A stretch of 64,000 nt of DNA from Corynebacterium parakroppenstedtii (GTDB taxonomy: Bacteria > Actinomycetota > Actinomycetes > Mycobacteriales > Mycobacteriaceae): contig NZ_JAGSOA010000003.1 in assembly GCF_019754935.1 (NCBI RefSeq), forward strand, positions 372,001 to 436,000, given 5' to 3'. Position numbers and translations under genes: made by a program. The notes below the pieces were generated by a model. The model searched no databases, was not told the origin of the DNA, and saw only the letters and a list, made by a program, of their open reading frames with translations. This document shows, piece by piece, positions 10,685 to 19,983 of this stretch (within the stretch, counting starts at the first letter, position 1; each line of letters starts with the position of its first letter).

Positions 10685-12360
10685 CTTTGCGTGACCATCT
10701 CCGCCCCTCCGCTATTGTCGACGCCTCCGCTCTTGGCGCTACCGCTCGGTCTGCGGCGGAAGGACTATCCCGTGCTGCGATCTCTGGCGTTTCCCGAGTG
10801 GGCAGCCATATCGGGGTTGATCCCGATGTCGTTCCCGGACCACAGGGCGGTCTTCCTCCGGAGGAATTAACTGCAGCGCACTGGGGTAATGGGTCCCGCC
10901 GCGTCATCGATCCTATTGGGTGGTTTGAACACCAAAAAGGTATCGATGAGCTTCAGAAATCTTTTGACGCTATTCCGTCACAGGCCCAGGTGAGGTTGGC
11001 AAAGAAAACTTCCAACCTTTTCCGCTCTCGAACAGCAACAAAGGCGCCCGGTTTGAACGTCGAGGGCCTCGGCCGGGTCATTGCCGTGGATACCAAGGCA
11101 CAGACTGCCGACGTTCAAGGCATGTGTACATATGAAAACCTCGTGGATACCTTACTTCCGTTTGGTTTCGCGCCCTATGTTGTACCCGAGTTGAAGACAA
11201 TCACGTTGGGCGGCGCTATTACCGGTATGGGCGTGGAGTCCAGCTGTTTCCGCAATGGTTTGCCGCATGAGTCCGTCATTGAGATGGATATTCTCACAGG
11301 CACGGGCGATATCGTGACCTGCAGTCCCGTCGAGAATGTTGATCTTTTCCGTGCTTATCCCAATTCGTATGGTTCATTAGGTTATGCGGTTCGAATCAAA
11401 ATAAAGATTGAAAAAATTAAGCCATTCGTGGAGCTTAGGCATGTTCGCTTTCACGACCTCACCTCTATTGCAGCGGCTATTGACAGCATTGTTTCCAGCC
11501 ATGAATACGACGGCGAGCCTGTCGATTATGTAGACGGCGTGGTGTTTTCCCCTACCGAGGGCTATTTGGTCTTGGGACGGCAATCGTCGGACGTTCCGCC
11601 CCGAGTATCCGATTACACGCGCGAGCACATTTATTACCGGTCTCTGCAGCACCCCGAGGGCACGACACGCGACACGCTGACAATGCATGATTATTTATGG
11701 CGATGGGATACGGACTGGTTCTGGTGCTCGCGCGCATTTGGTGCGCAAAACCCCACCATCCGTCGGATGTGGCCTGATGGGCTTTTGCGGTCGTCGTTCT
11801 ATTGGAAGATTGTGGGGGCCGACAAGCGGTGGGATTTGGCAGACCGGATTGAGGCCCACCATGGCCGCCCCGCCCGTGAGCGCGTCGTTCAAGATGTCGA
11901 AGTGACCACGGATAAGGTCCCGGAGTTCCTGGAGTGGTTCTTTAACGCCAGCGAAATCCAGCCTGTGTGGCTCTGCCCGATCAAGCTGGCAGAAGAATCG
12001 TCATCCTTAACGACGCGCGGCAATGTGTTGTCGTCCGATGTCGCTCTGGCTGATGGCGCTGGTTCCCATCCGTGGCCGCTGTACCCACTGTCTGTGGGTG
12101 ATGTGTGGGTCAATATCGGATTTTGGTCCTCGGTGCCCGTGGATTTGACGGATGATCCTCAACCTGGCGCGTTTAATCGCATCATTGAACGAAAGATCCG
12201 GGATCTGGGTGGGCATAAGTCGCTGTATTCGGAGGCTTTTTACTCAGAAGAGGAATTCTCTGATCTCTACGGCGGTAGTATTCCAGAAATGGTCAAGACC
12301 ATTTATGATCCACATCACCGTTTCCCTGGTCTTTTTGACAAAGCAGTAGGCGGAAAATAA
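10681..12360 (+). CDS. tmsA: FAD-dependent oxidoreductase, tuberculostearate synthesis (TmsA/BfaA-like)
   Basis: 559 residues with a PCMH-type FAD-binding domain (TTLGGAITGMGVESSCFRNG; DILTGTGDIVTCSP; YPNSYGSLGYAVRI) and a long oxidase-like C-terminal domain. Family members adjoining cyclopropane-synthase-like methyltransferases are the TmsA/BfaA reductases, which reduce the 10-methylene acyl chain to 10-methyl stearate (tuberculostearic acid) in mycobacteria and some corynebacteria. The gene overlaps gatD by four bases and is followed by two methyltransferase genes on the same strand, which supports the role. Codon use is richer in A/T third positions than the dnaX-recR region. The function is inferred from family and context. 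Confidence 0.8.
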   Translation: MTLRDHLRPSAIVDASALGATARSAAEGLSRAAISGVSRVGSHIGVDPDVVPGPQGGLPPEELTAAHWGNGSRRVIDPIGWFEHQKGIDELQKSFDAIPSQAQVRLAKKTSNLFRSRTATKAPGLNVEGLGRVIAVDTKAQTADVQGMCTYENLVDTLLPFGFAPYVVPELKTITLGGAITGMGVESSCFRNGLPHESVIEMDILTGTGDIVTCSPVENVDLFRAYPNSYGSLGYAVRIKIKIEKIKPFVELRHVRFHDLTSIAAAIDSIVSSHEYDGEPVDYVDGVVFSPTEGYLVLGRQSSDVPPRVSDYTREHIYYRSLQHPEGTTRDTLTMHDYLWRWDTDWFWCSRAFGAQNPTIRRMWPDGLLRSSFYWKIVGADKRWDLADRIEAHHGRPARERVVQDVEVTTDKVPEFLEWFFNASEIQPVWLCPIKLAEESSSLTTRGNVLSSDVALADGAGSHPWPLYPLSVGDVWVNIGFWSSVPVDLTDDPQPGAFNRIIERKIRDLGGHKSLYSEAFYSEEEFSDLYGGSIPEMVKTIYDPHHRFPGLFDKAVGGK

Positions 12361-12380
12361 GAGAATTCCGTCAGAGGTGG

Positions 12381-12414
12381 CCATAGAAGCACTAAGTACT
12401 ACTATGGGTATAAC
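12381..12414 (+). promoter_or_regulatory. Promoter with inverted repeat before the first methyltransferase
   Basis: CCATAG (12381-12386) and CTATGG (12402-12407) form an inverted repeat directly upstream of a TATAAC -10-like hexamer (12409-12414), with AGTACT at 12395-12400 inside the repeat. The arrangement suggests that the methyltransferase genes have their own regulated promoter within the cluster. Confidence 0.4.
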
Positions 12415-12428
12415 TTATTTGCGACGCG

Positions 12429-13832
12429 ATGACGCTACCGCCACACGATGTACCTTGCGGGCACATGAGGGGCAACGCCATTGCGCCAACCGTAAACCCC
12501 ACAGAGAAGAGAAAAGAGTCAGGCGCATTGAGTATGACTGTCGCAGATATCATCGCATCTATTACAAAGGGGCCACTGCCATTCACGATAGAGGCTTATG
12601 ACGGAAGCTCCATCGGGTCGGGCGATATTACTGTCCGTTTAGAGAACGAAGATGCTCTGGCCTATATCGCGACGGCACCGGGCGATTTAGGGCTGGCCCG
12701 CGCGTACGTGACGGGCACGTTGACTGTTGAGGGCAAAGGATCTCACCCTGCCCATCCATATGTCCTTTTCGACGATTTACAAAAGGCGTACTCGATCGTT
12801 TCTATCTCTAAGAATCCTCGAATGATTGCCACGCTGATTCGTGAGCTACGCAATCATCATGCTTTCCGACGCCTTCCCATTCCCCACCAGGAAGTTATCC
12901 CTGGGTGGCACAAGGCTCTTCGGGGTGCGATGGAGGGGCTCGCGAAGTCGACTCGTCGGCACTCTAAGGCTCGCGATGCACAAGCGATTAGCCATCATTA
13001 TGACGTCTCTAATGATTTTTACGAGCATTTCTTAGGGCCCTCCATGACGTACACCTGTGCGTGTTACCCCGATGAGAATGCAACATTGGAAGAGGCCCAG
13101 GAAAACAAATACCGGTTGGTGTTTGACAAGTTGCGGCTGAAAGAAGGGGATCGTCTTCTTGATGTCGGTTGTGGTTGGGGCGGAATGGTCCGTTACGCCG
13201 CCAAGCATGGTGTTCATGCGTTGGGTGTGACCTTGTCGCGGGCGCAAGCTGACTGGGCAAATGAAGAGATTAAGCGCCAAGGCCTGGAGGACTTTGCGGA
13301 GGTTCGTTACCAGGATTATCGCGATGTTTCAGAGAGTGATTTTGACGCTATTTCCGCCATCGGGATCCTGGAGCACATTGGACCTAAGAATTATCGATCA
13401 TTCTTTAGCTTCCTTTATGACAAATTACGGCCTGAAGGAATGATGCTTAACCACTGCATCACCCGTCCACACAACCGCCCAACCCGGACGGGACAGTTCA
13501 TTGGACGCTACATTTTCCCTGATGGTGAACTCACCGGCGCGGGCACCATTATTTCCCGCATGCAGGACGTCGGGTTTGATGTTATTCATGAGGAAGATTT
13601 GAGGCCTCATTATGCCCGCACGCTGCGTGATTGGTGCCTGAATCTTCAAAAGAATTGGGATGAAGCCACCACTTTGGTAGAGCCTTCCACGGCACGTTTG
13701 TTCGGTCTGTATATGGCCGGCTCCGAGTGGGGATTCGACCACAATATTATTCAGCTCCATCAAGTGTTGGGCCAGAAGCTCCCCAACGATGAGACGTGGA
13801 ATCTTCCGCTGCGCCCCTGGTGGAAAGCGTAG
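12429..13832 (+). CDS. tmsB: Cyclopropane-synthase-like fatty acyl methyltransferase, copy 1 (TmsB/BfaB-like)
   Basis: Transfers a methyl(ene) group from S-adenosylmethionine to the double bond of phospholipid acyl chains; with TmsA this should give 10-methyl stearate. The SAM site is LLDVGCGWGGMVRYAA, followed by IGILEHIG and the conserved GPSMTYTCACYPD. 467 residues from ATG 12429, the first codon after the TATAAC hexamer. ATG 12465 or 12534 are possible starts, but the second copy has a similar N-terminal length before MTVxDII. It is clearly paralogous to the next gene, with long identical blocks (LEEAQENKYRL, DFDAISAIGILEHIG). The substrate is inferred from the cluster. Confidence 0.85.
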   Translation: MTLPPHDVPCGHMRGNAIAPTVNPTEKRKESGALSMTVADIIASITKGPLPFTIEAYDGSSIGSGDITVRLENEDALAYIATAPGDLGLARAYVTGTLTVEGKGSHPAHPYVLFDDLQKAYSIVSISKNPRMIATLIRELRNHHAFRRLPIPHQEVIPGWHKALRGAMEGLAKSTRRHSKARDAQAISHHYDVSNDFYEHFLGPSMTYTCACYPDENATLEEAQENKYRLVFDKLRLKEGDRLLDVGCGWGGMVRYAAKHGVHALGVTLSRAQADWANEEIKRQGLEDFAEVRYQDYRDVSESDFDAISAIGILEHIGPKNYRSFFSFLYDKLRPEGMMLNHCITRPHNRPTRTGQFIGRYIFPDGELTGAGTIISRMQDVGFDVIHEEDLRPHYARTLRDWCLNLQKNWDEATTLVEPSTARLFGLYMAGSEWGFDHNIIQLHQVLGQKLPNDETWNLPLRPWWKA

Positions 13833-13866
13833 CTAGCGGACGCGGCTATTAGTACAGTTAATCGTC

Positions 13867-15264
13867 ATGGTGAAAATTCCCGGACTTGCCCGCCACGCAA
13901 CCAGCATGGTCGGTGCTGACCCGACGATCATGTCGGCTCTGCTCAGCACCCCTTTGACTACATTGATTCGGCCCGCGTCACATCCCATGACGGTGGGTGA
14001 CATCATCGACGCCATCGCTGACTTTCCCATTCGTGTGAACGCTTTCGACGGTTCCTCGGCGGGTGGGACGAATGGTTCGGCGGCTACTTCCGGCGAGATG
14101 GGAATCCACATCACCAAAGACGGCCTGGCCTACATCGCGACAGCTCCCGGTGAATTGGGGCTTGCCCGCGCATATTTAACCGATAACTTGCGGGTGAGCG
14201 GCACCCATCCTGCTAATCCCTACGATTTGTTCGGGGTATTGCGGACTGTTCGTCTAAAAAAGCTCTCGCCATCCACAATTCGTCGGATTATTGGTTCCTT
14301 GGCGGCACTAGATGCCTTCCGGAATTTGCCTCAACCTCCGCAGGAAATGGTGCCGTTTTGGCAGCGAGCTATTGACGGTCTATCTCGACATTCTCAGCAA
14401 CGTGACGCAGAATCAATTAGCCACCATTATGACGTCTCGAATAGATTTTACGAGTTGTTTTTAGGGCCGTCGATGACCTATACGTGCGCTTATTATCCGG
14501 ATCCATCCGCTAGCCTAGAGGAAGCGCAAGAAAATAAATACCGTCTTATTTTCGATAAATTACGCTTACAACCGGGGGACACGCTTCTTGATGTCGGCTG
14601 CGGATGGGGCGGAATGGTTCGCTATGCTGCCCGCCACGGAGTCACGGCGATCGGTGCAACGTTGTCGCGTGAACAAGCCGAGTGGGCTAATGAAGAAATT
14701 GCTCGTCAGGGGCTTAGCGACCATGCCGAAGTTCGGTTCCAAGACTATCGAAACATTCCGGAAACAGATTTCGATGCTATCTCCGCTATCGGAATTCTAG
14801 AGCACATCGGTACGGCTAACTACCACGATTTCTTTTCATTCCTTTTTAACAAGCTTCGGCCGGGCGGATTGATACTCAACCACTGCATTACTCGCCCGAT
14901 TAATGAAGCCAAGACCAATGCTGGCCCGTTCCTTGATCGCTATATTTTCCCTGACGGAGAATTACACTGTTCAGGAAATATTATTGCGAATATGCAGGGT
15001 GCGGGTTTTGAAGTGATGCACGAGGAAAACTTACGCCCTCACTACGCCCGAACACTCCAAGCCTGGTGCAGCAACTTAGAAGAGAATTGGGATGCTGCCT
15101 GCGACGAAGTAAGTGAAGCTACGGCCAAACTGTATGGGGTATATATGGCCGGCTCTGCGTGGGGATTCGACCACAATATTGTGCAATTGCACCAGGCCTT
15201 GGGCGTGAAACCCCTTCAGGACGGCACGATGGCAGTTCCCGAGCGTCAATGGTGGGAGAGCTAG
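13867..15264 (+). CDS. Cyclopropane-synthase-like fatty acyl methyltransferase, copy 2
   Basis: 465 residues, a tandem paralogue of the preceding gene with the same SAM-binding segment (LLDVGCGWGGMVRYAA) and acyl-site blocks, but a different N-terminal 40 residues and a Gly/Ser/Thr-rich insert near residues 60-80 (GGTNGSAATSG). TACAGT at about 13851, shortly before the ATG, may be a separate promoter. Two copies side by side could serve different double-bond positions or products (methylene, methyl or cyclopropane). Neither copy shows damage. Confidence 0.85.
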   Translation: MVKIPGLARHATSMVGADPTIMSALLSTPLTTLIRPASHPMTVGDIIDAIADFPIRVNAFDGSSAGGTNGSAATSGEMGIHITKDGLAYIATAPGELGLARAYLTDNLRVSGTHPANPYDLFGVLRTVRLKKLSPSTIRRIIGSLAALDAFRNLPQPPQEMVPFWQRAIDGLSRHSQQRDAESISHHYDVSNRFYELFLGPSMTYTCAYYPDPSASLEEAQENKYRLIFDKLRLQPGDTLLDVGCGWGGMVRYAARHGVTAIGATLSREQAEWANEEIARQGLSDHAEVRFQDYRNIPETDFDAISAIGILEHIGTANYHDFFSFLFNKLRPGGLILNHCITRPINEAKTNAGPFLDRYIFPDGELHCSGNIIANMQGAGFEVMHEENLRPHYARTLQAWCSNLEENWDAACDEVSEATAKLYGVYMAGSAWGFDHNIVQLHQALGVKPLQDGTMAVPERQWWES

Positions 15265-15354
15265 CGGGCAGCGGGCCCACGCTGACCACAGCCGAAACGT
15301 GCTCATGCCACTGAGCTTCGTACCCGTGGGCATGCCGTTGCTACTCTTGCTGTC

Positions 15355-16638
15355 ATGACTGAATCCCCTACCGTAGCGGGCTCACGTGCCACTGATACGT
15401 CATTCGACGTCATAAATTCCGCGGGAAAAGCACGTGCCGGAGTGATCCATACTCCTCACGGCGATATTCCCACACCAGCTTTTATTCCTGTGGCAACAAA
15501 AGCAACGGTAAAAATGCTAACTCCAGAGCAAATCAGAGCAACCGGTGCTCAAGCGATCCTCTCTAACGCCTATCATCTTTATCTTCAGCCGGGCCCTGAT
15601 CTGATCGATGAGGCCGGTGGCGTCGCCGCATTTGAGAATTGGCATGGCCCGACATACACAGATTCTGGCGGGTTTCAGGTGATGAGCTTGGGCGTCGGGT
15701 TTAAAAAGGTGTTGGCCATGGACACCAAGGATATTAAACCGGAGGATGTTAAAGCCCGGCATAAAGAGCGTTACGCTCATGTTGATGACGACGGAGTTAA
15801 TTTCCGCAGCGTTATTAACGGATCCAAACATCGCTTTACACCCGAAAAATCGATGCAAATCCAACATGGATTAGGCGCCGACATAATGTTCGCGTTCGAT
15901 GAGCTGACAACCCTCATGGATTCGCGGGAATACCAAGAAGAGTCGGTGGAGCGAACCCGACGCTGGGCTCAGCGGTGCCTCGAGGAACATAACCGGCTAA
16001 CGGAGGCCCGCGTCGGTAAGCCACTTCAATCCTTGTGGGGCGTGGTTCAGGGCGCTCAATATGAAGATTTACGACGCCACGCTGCGCAATCATTGGTCGA
16101 TATGTCAGACCAGTTCGAGGCTGAGGGCCGTCGCGGATTCGGTGGTTTCGGAATCGGCGGCGCTTTGGAAAAAAGCGCGTTGGGAACGATCGTCGGATGG
16201 GTGACTGACGTTCTGCCGGAAAATAAACCGCGTCACTTATTAGGAATTAGCGAGCCCGATGATTTATTCACCGCAATAGAGGCCGGAGCTGATACTTTCG
16301 ATTGCGTGTCCCCCACGCGGCTGGGTCGGCGCGGGGGTGTATATACGCTAGATGGCCGGTTGAGTTTGAAGACAGCACGGTTTACGCGAGATTTTCGTCC
16401 TATCGACAATGAATTAGAGGGGTACGTGAGCCAGTATTCCCGTGCGTATATACACCATTTGCTCAAAGCTAAAGAGTTTTTAGCGGGAACTCTGTGCAGT
16501 ATTCATAACATTCAATTCATTGTGTCACTGGTGCACAATGCACGGCAGGCTCTCATCGAGGACCGTTTCCACGAATTCCGTGATGAATTTCTCGGTCGGT
16601 ATTATGCCAATGGTGGGCGCGCACCGGAGTGGAAATAG
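15355..16638 (+). CDS. tgt: tRNA-guanine transglycosylase
   Basis: Exchanges guanine 34 for queuine or preQ1 in tRNAs with GUN anticodons. 427 residues with the substrate loop DSGGFQVMSLG, GSKHRFTPEKSMQIQ, GGFGIGGA and the nucleophile region DTFDCVSPTRLGRRGGVYT. Downstream, the family's zinc ligands CxCxxC normally precede the YSRAY...HHL block; here the segment reads ELEGYVSQYSRAYIHHL, with Leu, Gly and Ser where the three cysteines should be. The His of HHL remains. Zinc binding is therefore doubtful, although the rest is well conserved. It is followed by gluQ 25 bases later, a functional pairing on Q-type tRNAs. Confidence 0.93.
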   Translation: MTESPTVAGSRATDTSFDVINSAGKARAGVIHTPHGDIPTPAFIPVATKATVKMLTPEQIRATGAQAILSNAYHLYLQPGPDLIDEAGGVAAFENWHGPTYTDSGGFQVMSLGVGFKKVLAMDTKDIKPEDVKARHKERYAHVDDDGVNFRSVINGSKHRFTPEKSMQIQHGLGADIMFAFDELTTLMDSREYQEESVERTRRWAQRCLEEHNRLTEARVGKPLQSLWGVVQGAQYEDLRRHAAQSLVDMSDQFEAEGRRGFGGFGIGGALEKSALGTIVGWVTDVLPENKPRHLLGISEPDDLFTAIEAGADTFDCVSPTRLGRRGGVYTLDGRLSLKTARFTRDFRPIDNELEGYVSQYSRAYIHHLLKAKEFLAGTLCSIHNIQFIVSLVHNARQALIEDRFHEFRDEFLGRYYANGGRAPEWK

Positions 16639-16663
16639 CGGAGAGCGGAAATAGCGATACACA

Positions 16664-17797
16664 GTGGGTAAATCACGGGAACACACGCAAGAACCGGGGG
16701 CAGGCTCAACACTTGAGGCACACTCAACACCTGGAGCGGGCCGTTTCGCCCCTAGTCCGTCCGGCGATTTTCACCTTGGCAATCTGCGCACATACACTCT
16801 GGCCTGGCTTTGTGCGCGCTCAACGGGCCGACGCATGCTCTACCGCATCGAAGATATCGATCAACAACGCTCCCAACACAGTGCCGCGCTCGACCAGATG
16901 GAAGACCTTGACTCATTCGGCATGGATTGGGACGGCGACCCCATCAAACAATCCGATCATTTTCCTATGTACGACGATGCCCTCCACTGGCTAGCCGAGC
17001 GTGGCTGGGTATACGAATGTTATTGCTCGCGGAAAGACATCCGGGAAGCGTCACGTGCACCGCATGTAACCTCCGGACTGTACCCGGGTACATGCAGGAA
17101 CCTTACCGACGAACAACGTCAGGAGCAGCGCGCCAAACTTGCTGCACAAGGGCGTAAACCTGCACTTCGTTTTAACGCCCACGCGGCGTTTGAGGCCATC
17201 GCAGATCATGACCACGCCGCCGTGGGCGGTAGCCCCTCCTCCATCCCAGGACAGTGGACTATCCACGAGGATTTCGCCACGCACGGTCAACATTCAGATT
17301 CCACACCATCTAGTGTTCCCACCGATTATTCGGGCCCCGTCGATGACATCGTCCTTCACCGTGGGGACGGCAATTGGGCGTACAACCTGGCCGTCGTCGT
17401 CGATGATCTCACTATGGGCATTGACCAGATCACGCGCGGCGATGATCTTCTCTCGTCCGCGCCGAGCCAAAACTTCCTGGCTACGGTGTTGTACCCGTGG
17501 GTTGCTAACGCCTTCCCCACACCGGCTATTCATCCCACACGCTGGAGGTACGACCACGTACCCCTCGTCGTCACTAGGCAACAGATGAAAGGCCATGAGG
17601 ACACCGATCACCAGCTCAAACGTTTAGCTAAGCGCGATGGTGCGGTCACGATACGTGAGCTCGGCCACGACACAGCATGGGCGTGGGTAGCACACTCCCT
17701 CGGCCACCCGGAGTGCTCGTCGGCACCCGAACTTCTGCAGGCCATCAACCTCGATGCGATATCACGCGACCCCGTCGTGTGGACTCCTGGGCAATAA
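16664..17797 (+). CDS. gluQ: Glutamyl-queuosine tRNA(Asp) synthetase
   Basis: Attaches glutamate to the queuosine at position 34 of tRNA-Asp. It resembles a GluRS catalytic domain without the anticodon-binding part. The HIGH-like motif is SGDFHLGN, the zinc-binding pattern CYC...Y...C is intact (YCSRKDIR, YPGTC), and the C terminus carries MKGHEDTDHQLKRLAKRDGA. 377 residues, longer than the usual 290-310, because of an N-terminal tail and a variable insert around residues 180-225. The start is GTG at 16664. It follows tgt, the enzyme that makes its substrate, in a likely operon. Confidence 0.92.
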   Translation: MGKSREHTQEPGAGSTLEAHSTPGAGRFAPSPSGDFHLGNLRTYTLAWLCARSTGRRMLYRIEDIDQQRSQHSAALDQMEDLDSFGMDWDGDPIKQSDHFPMYDDALHWLAERGWVYECYCSRKDIREASRAPHVTSGLYPGTCRNLTDEQRQEQRAKLAAQGRKPALRFNAHAAFEAIADHDHAAVGGSPSSIPGQWTIHEDFATHGQHSDSTPSSVPTDYSGPVDDIVLHRGDGNWAYNLAVVVDDLTMGIDQITRGDDLLSSAPSQNFLATVLYPWVANAFPTPAIHPTRWRYDHVPLVVTRQQMKGHEDTDHQLKRLAKRDGAVTIRELGHDTAWAWVAHSLGHPECSSAPELLQAINLDAISRDPVVWTPGQ

Positions 17798-17830
17798 GGT
17801 TCACCTGCCTTCGCGAAGGGTCACCTACCT
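17798..17830 (+). repeat. Palindrome and direct repeats after gluQ
   Basis: CCTTCGCGAAGG (17808-17819) is a 12-bp palindrome flanked by near-identical GGTTCACCTGCC and GGGTCACCTACC. It may be a terminator stem without a U tract or a binding site in front of gntK. TAACCGTCGT also occurs twice further on (about 17863 and 17881). Confidence 0.4.
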
Positions 17831-18065
17831 CTTCGCCGGCACCGGACACGACAATAGCGGGGGTAACCGTCGTGGCGATATAACCGTCGTTCACGTGCAT
17901 GATTTACCACTCACTCCATCGCATGAGCCAATGTCGGGGGTGGAAACGCGGGAGGAACCCCCAGCCATGCGTGGGTTATGTCCGGTCCATGAGTACGGTT
18001 AGGTGTGATCCTCGGCTCCTACGCGGCATTAAGTGAGCTGAACCACATATCAACAAGGAGCGACT

Positions 18066-18602
18066 ATGGACCTTTCAGCGCCTCTCCATATTGTCGTCAT
18101 GGGGGTTAGTGGCAGTGGGAAAACGTCCGTTGCCCAGCATCTCCATGATTCGACCGGCTTTCCCTACGCGGAGGCCGATGATTTTCACCCACAATCAAAT
18201 ATCCAGAAGATGGAATCTGGGATCCCGCTCACCGACGACGATCGCTGGCCGTGGCTGCGGGCCCTACGAGATTGGATGTCCAAGCACGGCGACGCCGGCG
18301 AGTCAACCGTTGTGACCTGCTCTGCTCTGAAACGCGCCTACCGCGATCTACTCGGCCAGGCCCACGGCAATGTGCTCTTCGTGCACCTCGATGGGCCTAT
18401 GGAACTTATCGCGAACAGGATGGAACTGCGGTCGGGCCACTTTATGCCTCGCTCACTATTGCCATCACAGTTCGACACACTGGAAACATTGGAGGGGGAC
18501 GAGAACGGAATTACCCTCGACATTTCCCAGACCATTGAGGAACTGGATAAACAGGTGCTGGCGATTGCTCAGCGAAGTGCCAACACCGGAGGTCACGAGT
18601 AA
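18066..18602 (+). CDS. gntK: Gluconokinase
   Basis: Phosphorylates gluconate to 6-phosphogluconate for the pentose phosphate pathway. A small P-loop kinase of 178 residues with GVSGSGKT (13-20), the gluconate-site segment EADDFHPQSNIQKMESGIPLTD, CSALKRAYRD and LLPSQFDTLE. ATG 18066 has AAGGAG seven bases upstream. The stop overlaps the next start by one base (TAATG), so it is translationally coupled to gntP. No GntR regulator is beside it. Confidence 0.95.
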   Translation: MDLSAPLHIVVMGVSGSGKTSVAQHLHDSTGFPYAEADDFHPQSNIQKMESGIPLTDDDRWPWLRALRDWMSKHGDAGESTVVTCSALKRAYRDLLGQAHGNVLFVHLDGPMELIANRMELRSGHFMPRSLLPSQFDTLETLEGDENGITLDISQTIEELDKQVLAIAQRSANTGGHE

Positions 18603-19981
18603 TGCTCACTCCGCTTGCAGCCGACTCCACCGTCACTGCGCACGCCTCCCACGGGCAACTCATCATGGCAGCCTGCGTGAGCATCGCGCTCATCATTGTG
18701 CTGATTACGTGGCTGAAACTACATCCGTTCTTGTCACTACTCATCGGCTCCGGGGCACTCGCGCTCCTGGCCGGCATCACGCTGACCGATACATTCACCG
18801 CTTTTTCGTCGGGTATGGGGTCGACGGTCGGTGGCGTCGGAGTTCTCATCGCGCTCGGTGCGATTATCGGCGCACTGCTGGTTGAGACCGGCGCGGCGGA
18901 CGAAATCGTTGACACGTTCCTCGAGCACACATCGGAGCACCGCCTCCCCTGGGTGATGGCGACACTGGCGTTCCTCATCGGTATTCCACTGTTCTTCGAG
19001 GTCGGCCTGGTCCTCCTCATCCCCGTGGTGATGCTGGTGGCACGGCGTGTTCACGCGCCGGTGGTGTTGCTGGGTATCCCCGCGCTCGCCGGGTTATCGG
19101 CCTTGCACGGTTTGATCCCGCCGCACCCTGGTCCCCTTATTGCCATCGATTCCCTATCCGCCAACCTTGGGCTCACCTTGGGCCTGGGGCTGATCGTCGC
19201 CATCCCGACGGTCATTATTTCTGGGCCGATTTCGGCGCGGTTCATGGCGAAATGGGTGCCCGTGCCGGCGCCGGACACGTTCGATACGGATAAAAACATT
19301 CCGCGCGAATCCCGCCCCTCATTTGGCGTCGGCGTCTCCGTTATTCTACTTCCCGTTGTGTTGATGCTGGCCAGGACCGTCGAGGAAACAGTCGGTATTG
19401 ACAAGGGGAGCGCCTTCGGCAATGCACTCGACTTTGTCGGTGAACCACTGGTTGCTCTCCTCATTACGACGTTTTACGCAATGATCATGCTGGGCCTGCG
19501 CACCGGACATTCGCTGAAGGAAACATCCGACGTCGCCGGCGGTTCTTTTGGGCCCATTGCGGGAATTCTTCTAATTGTGGGAGCCGGTGGCGGCTTCAAA
19601 GAAACGCTGGTCGAGACGGGTGTGGCCACGGTCATTGGCGATTGGATCCACGGCGTGGGGCTCTCCCCCATCCTGGCCGGATGGCTGGTCGCCGTGGCGA
19701 TTCGGTTAGCTACTGGTTCCGCGACGGTGTCGACGATTACCACCGCCGGAATCATGGCTCCCGCCGCCGCCAACCTGACCGACACGCACACAGCCCTGCT
19801 TGTGCTGGCTATTGGCGTCGGCTCAGTATTCCTCTCACACGTCAACGACGCCGGGTTCTGGCTGGTCAAAGAGTACTTTGGGATGACTGTCGGGCAGACC
19901 TTCAAAACATGGTCTCTCATGGAGACAATTTTGTCCGTGACGGGACTGGTCTCGATTATGCTGCTTAGCCTGGTTATTTGA
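18602..19981 (+). CDS. gntP: Gluconate permease (GntP family)
   Basis: Proton-coupled gluconate uptake across the plasma membrane. 459 residues with about 12-14 hydrophobic helices and GntP-family blocks (PLFFEVGLVLLIPV, GLIPPHPGPL, GAGGGFKETLVETG, SHVNDAGFWLVKEYFG). Coupled to gntK by a one-base overlap. It ends three bases before the convergent BCCT gene. Confidence 0.94.
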   Translation: MLTPLAADSTVTAHASHGQLIMAACVSIALIIVLITWLKLHPFLSLLIGSGALALLAGITLTDTFTAFSSGMGSTVGGVGVLIALGAIIGALLVETGAADEIVDTFLEHTSEHRLPWVMATLAFLIGIPLFFEVGLVLLIPVVMLVARRVHAPVVLLGIPALAGLSALHGLIPPHPGPLIAIDSLSANLGLTLGLGLIVAIPTVIISGPISARFMAKWVPVPAPDTFDTDKNIPRESRPSFGVGVSVILLPVVLMLARTVEETVGIDKGSAFGNALDFVGEPLVALLITTFYAMIMLGLRTGHSLKETSDVAGGSFGPIAGILLIVGAGGGFKETLVETGVATVIGDWIHGVGLSPILAGWLVAVAIRLATGSATVSTITTAGIMAPAAANLTDTHTALLVLAIGVGSVFLSHVNDAGFWLVKEYFGMTVGQTFKTWSLMETILSVTGLVSIMLLSLVI

Positions 19982-19983
19982 CG

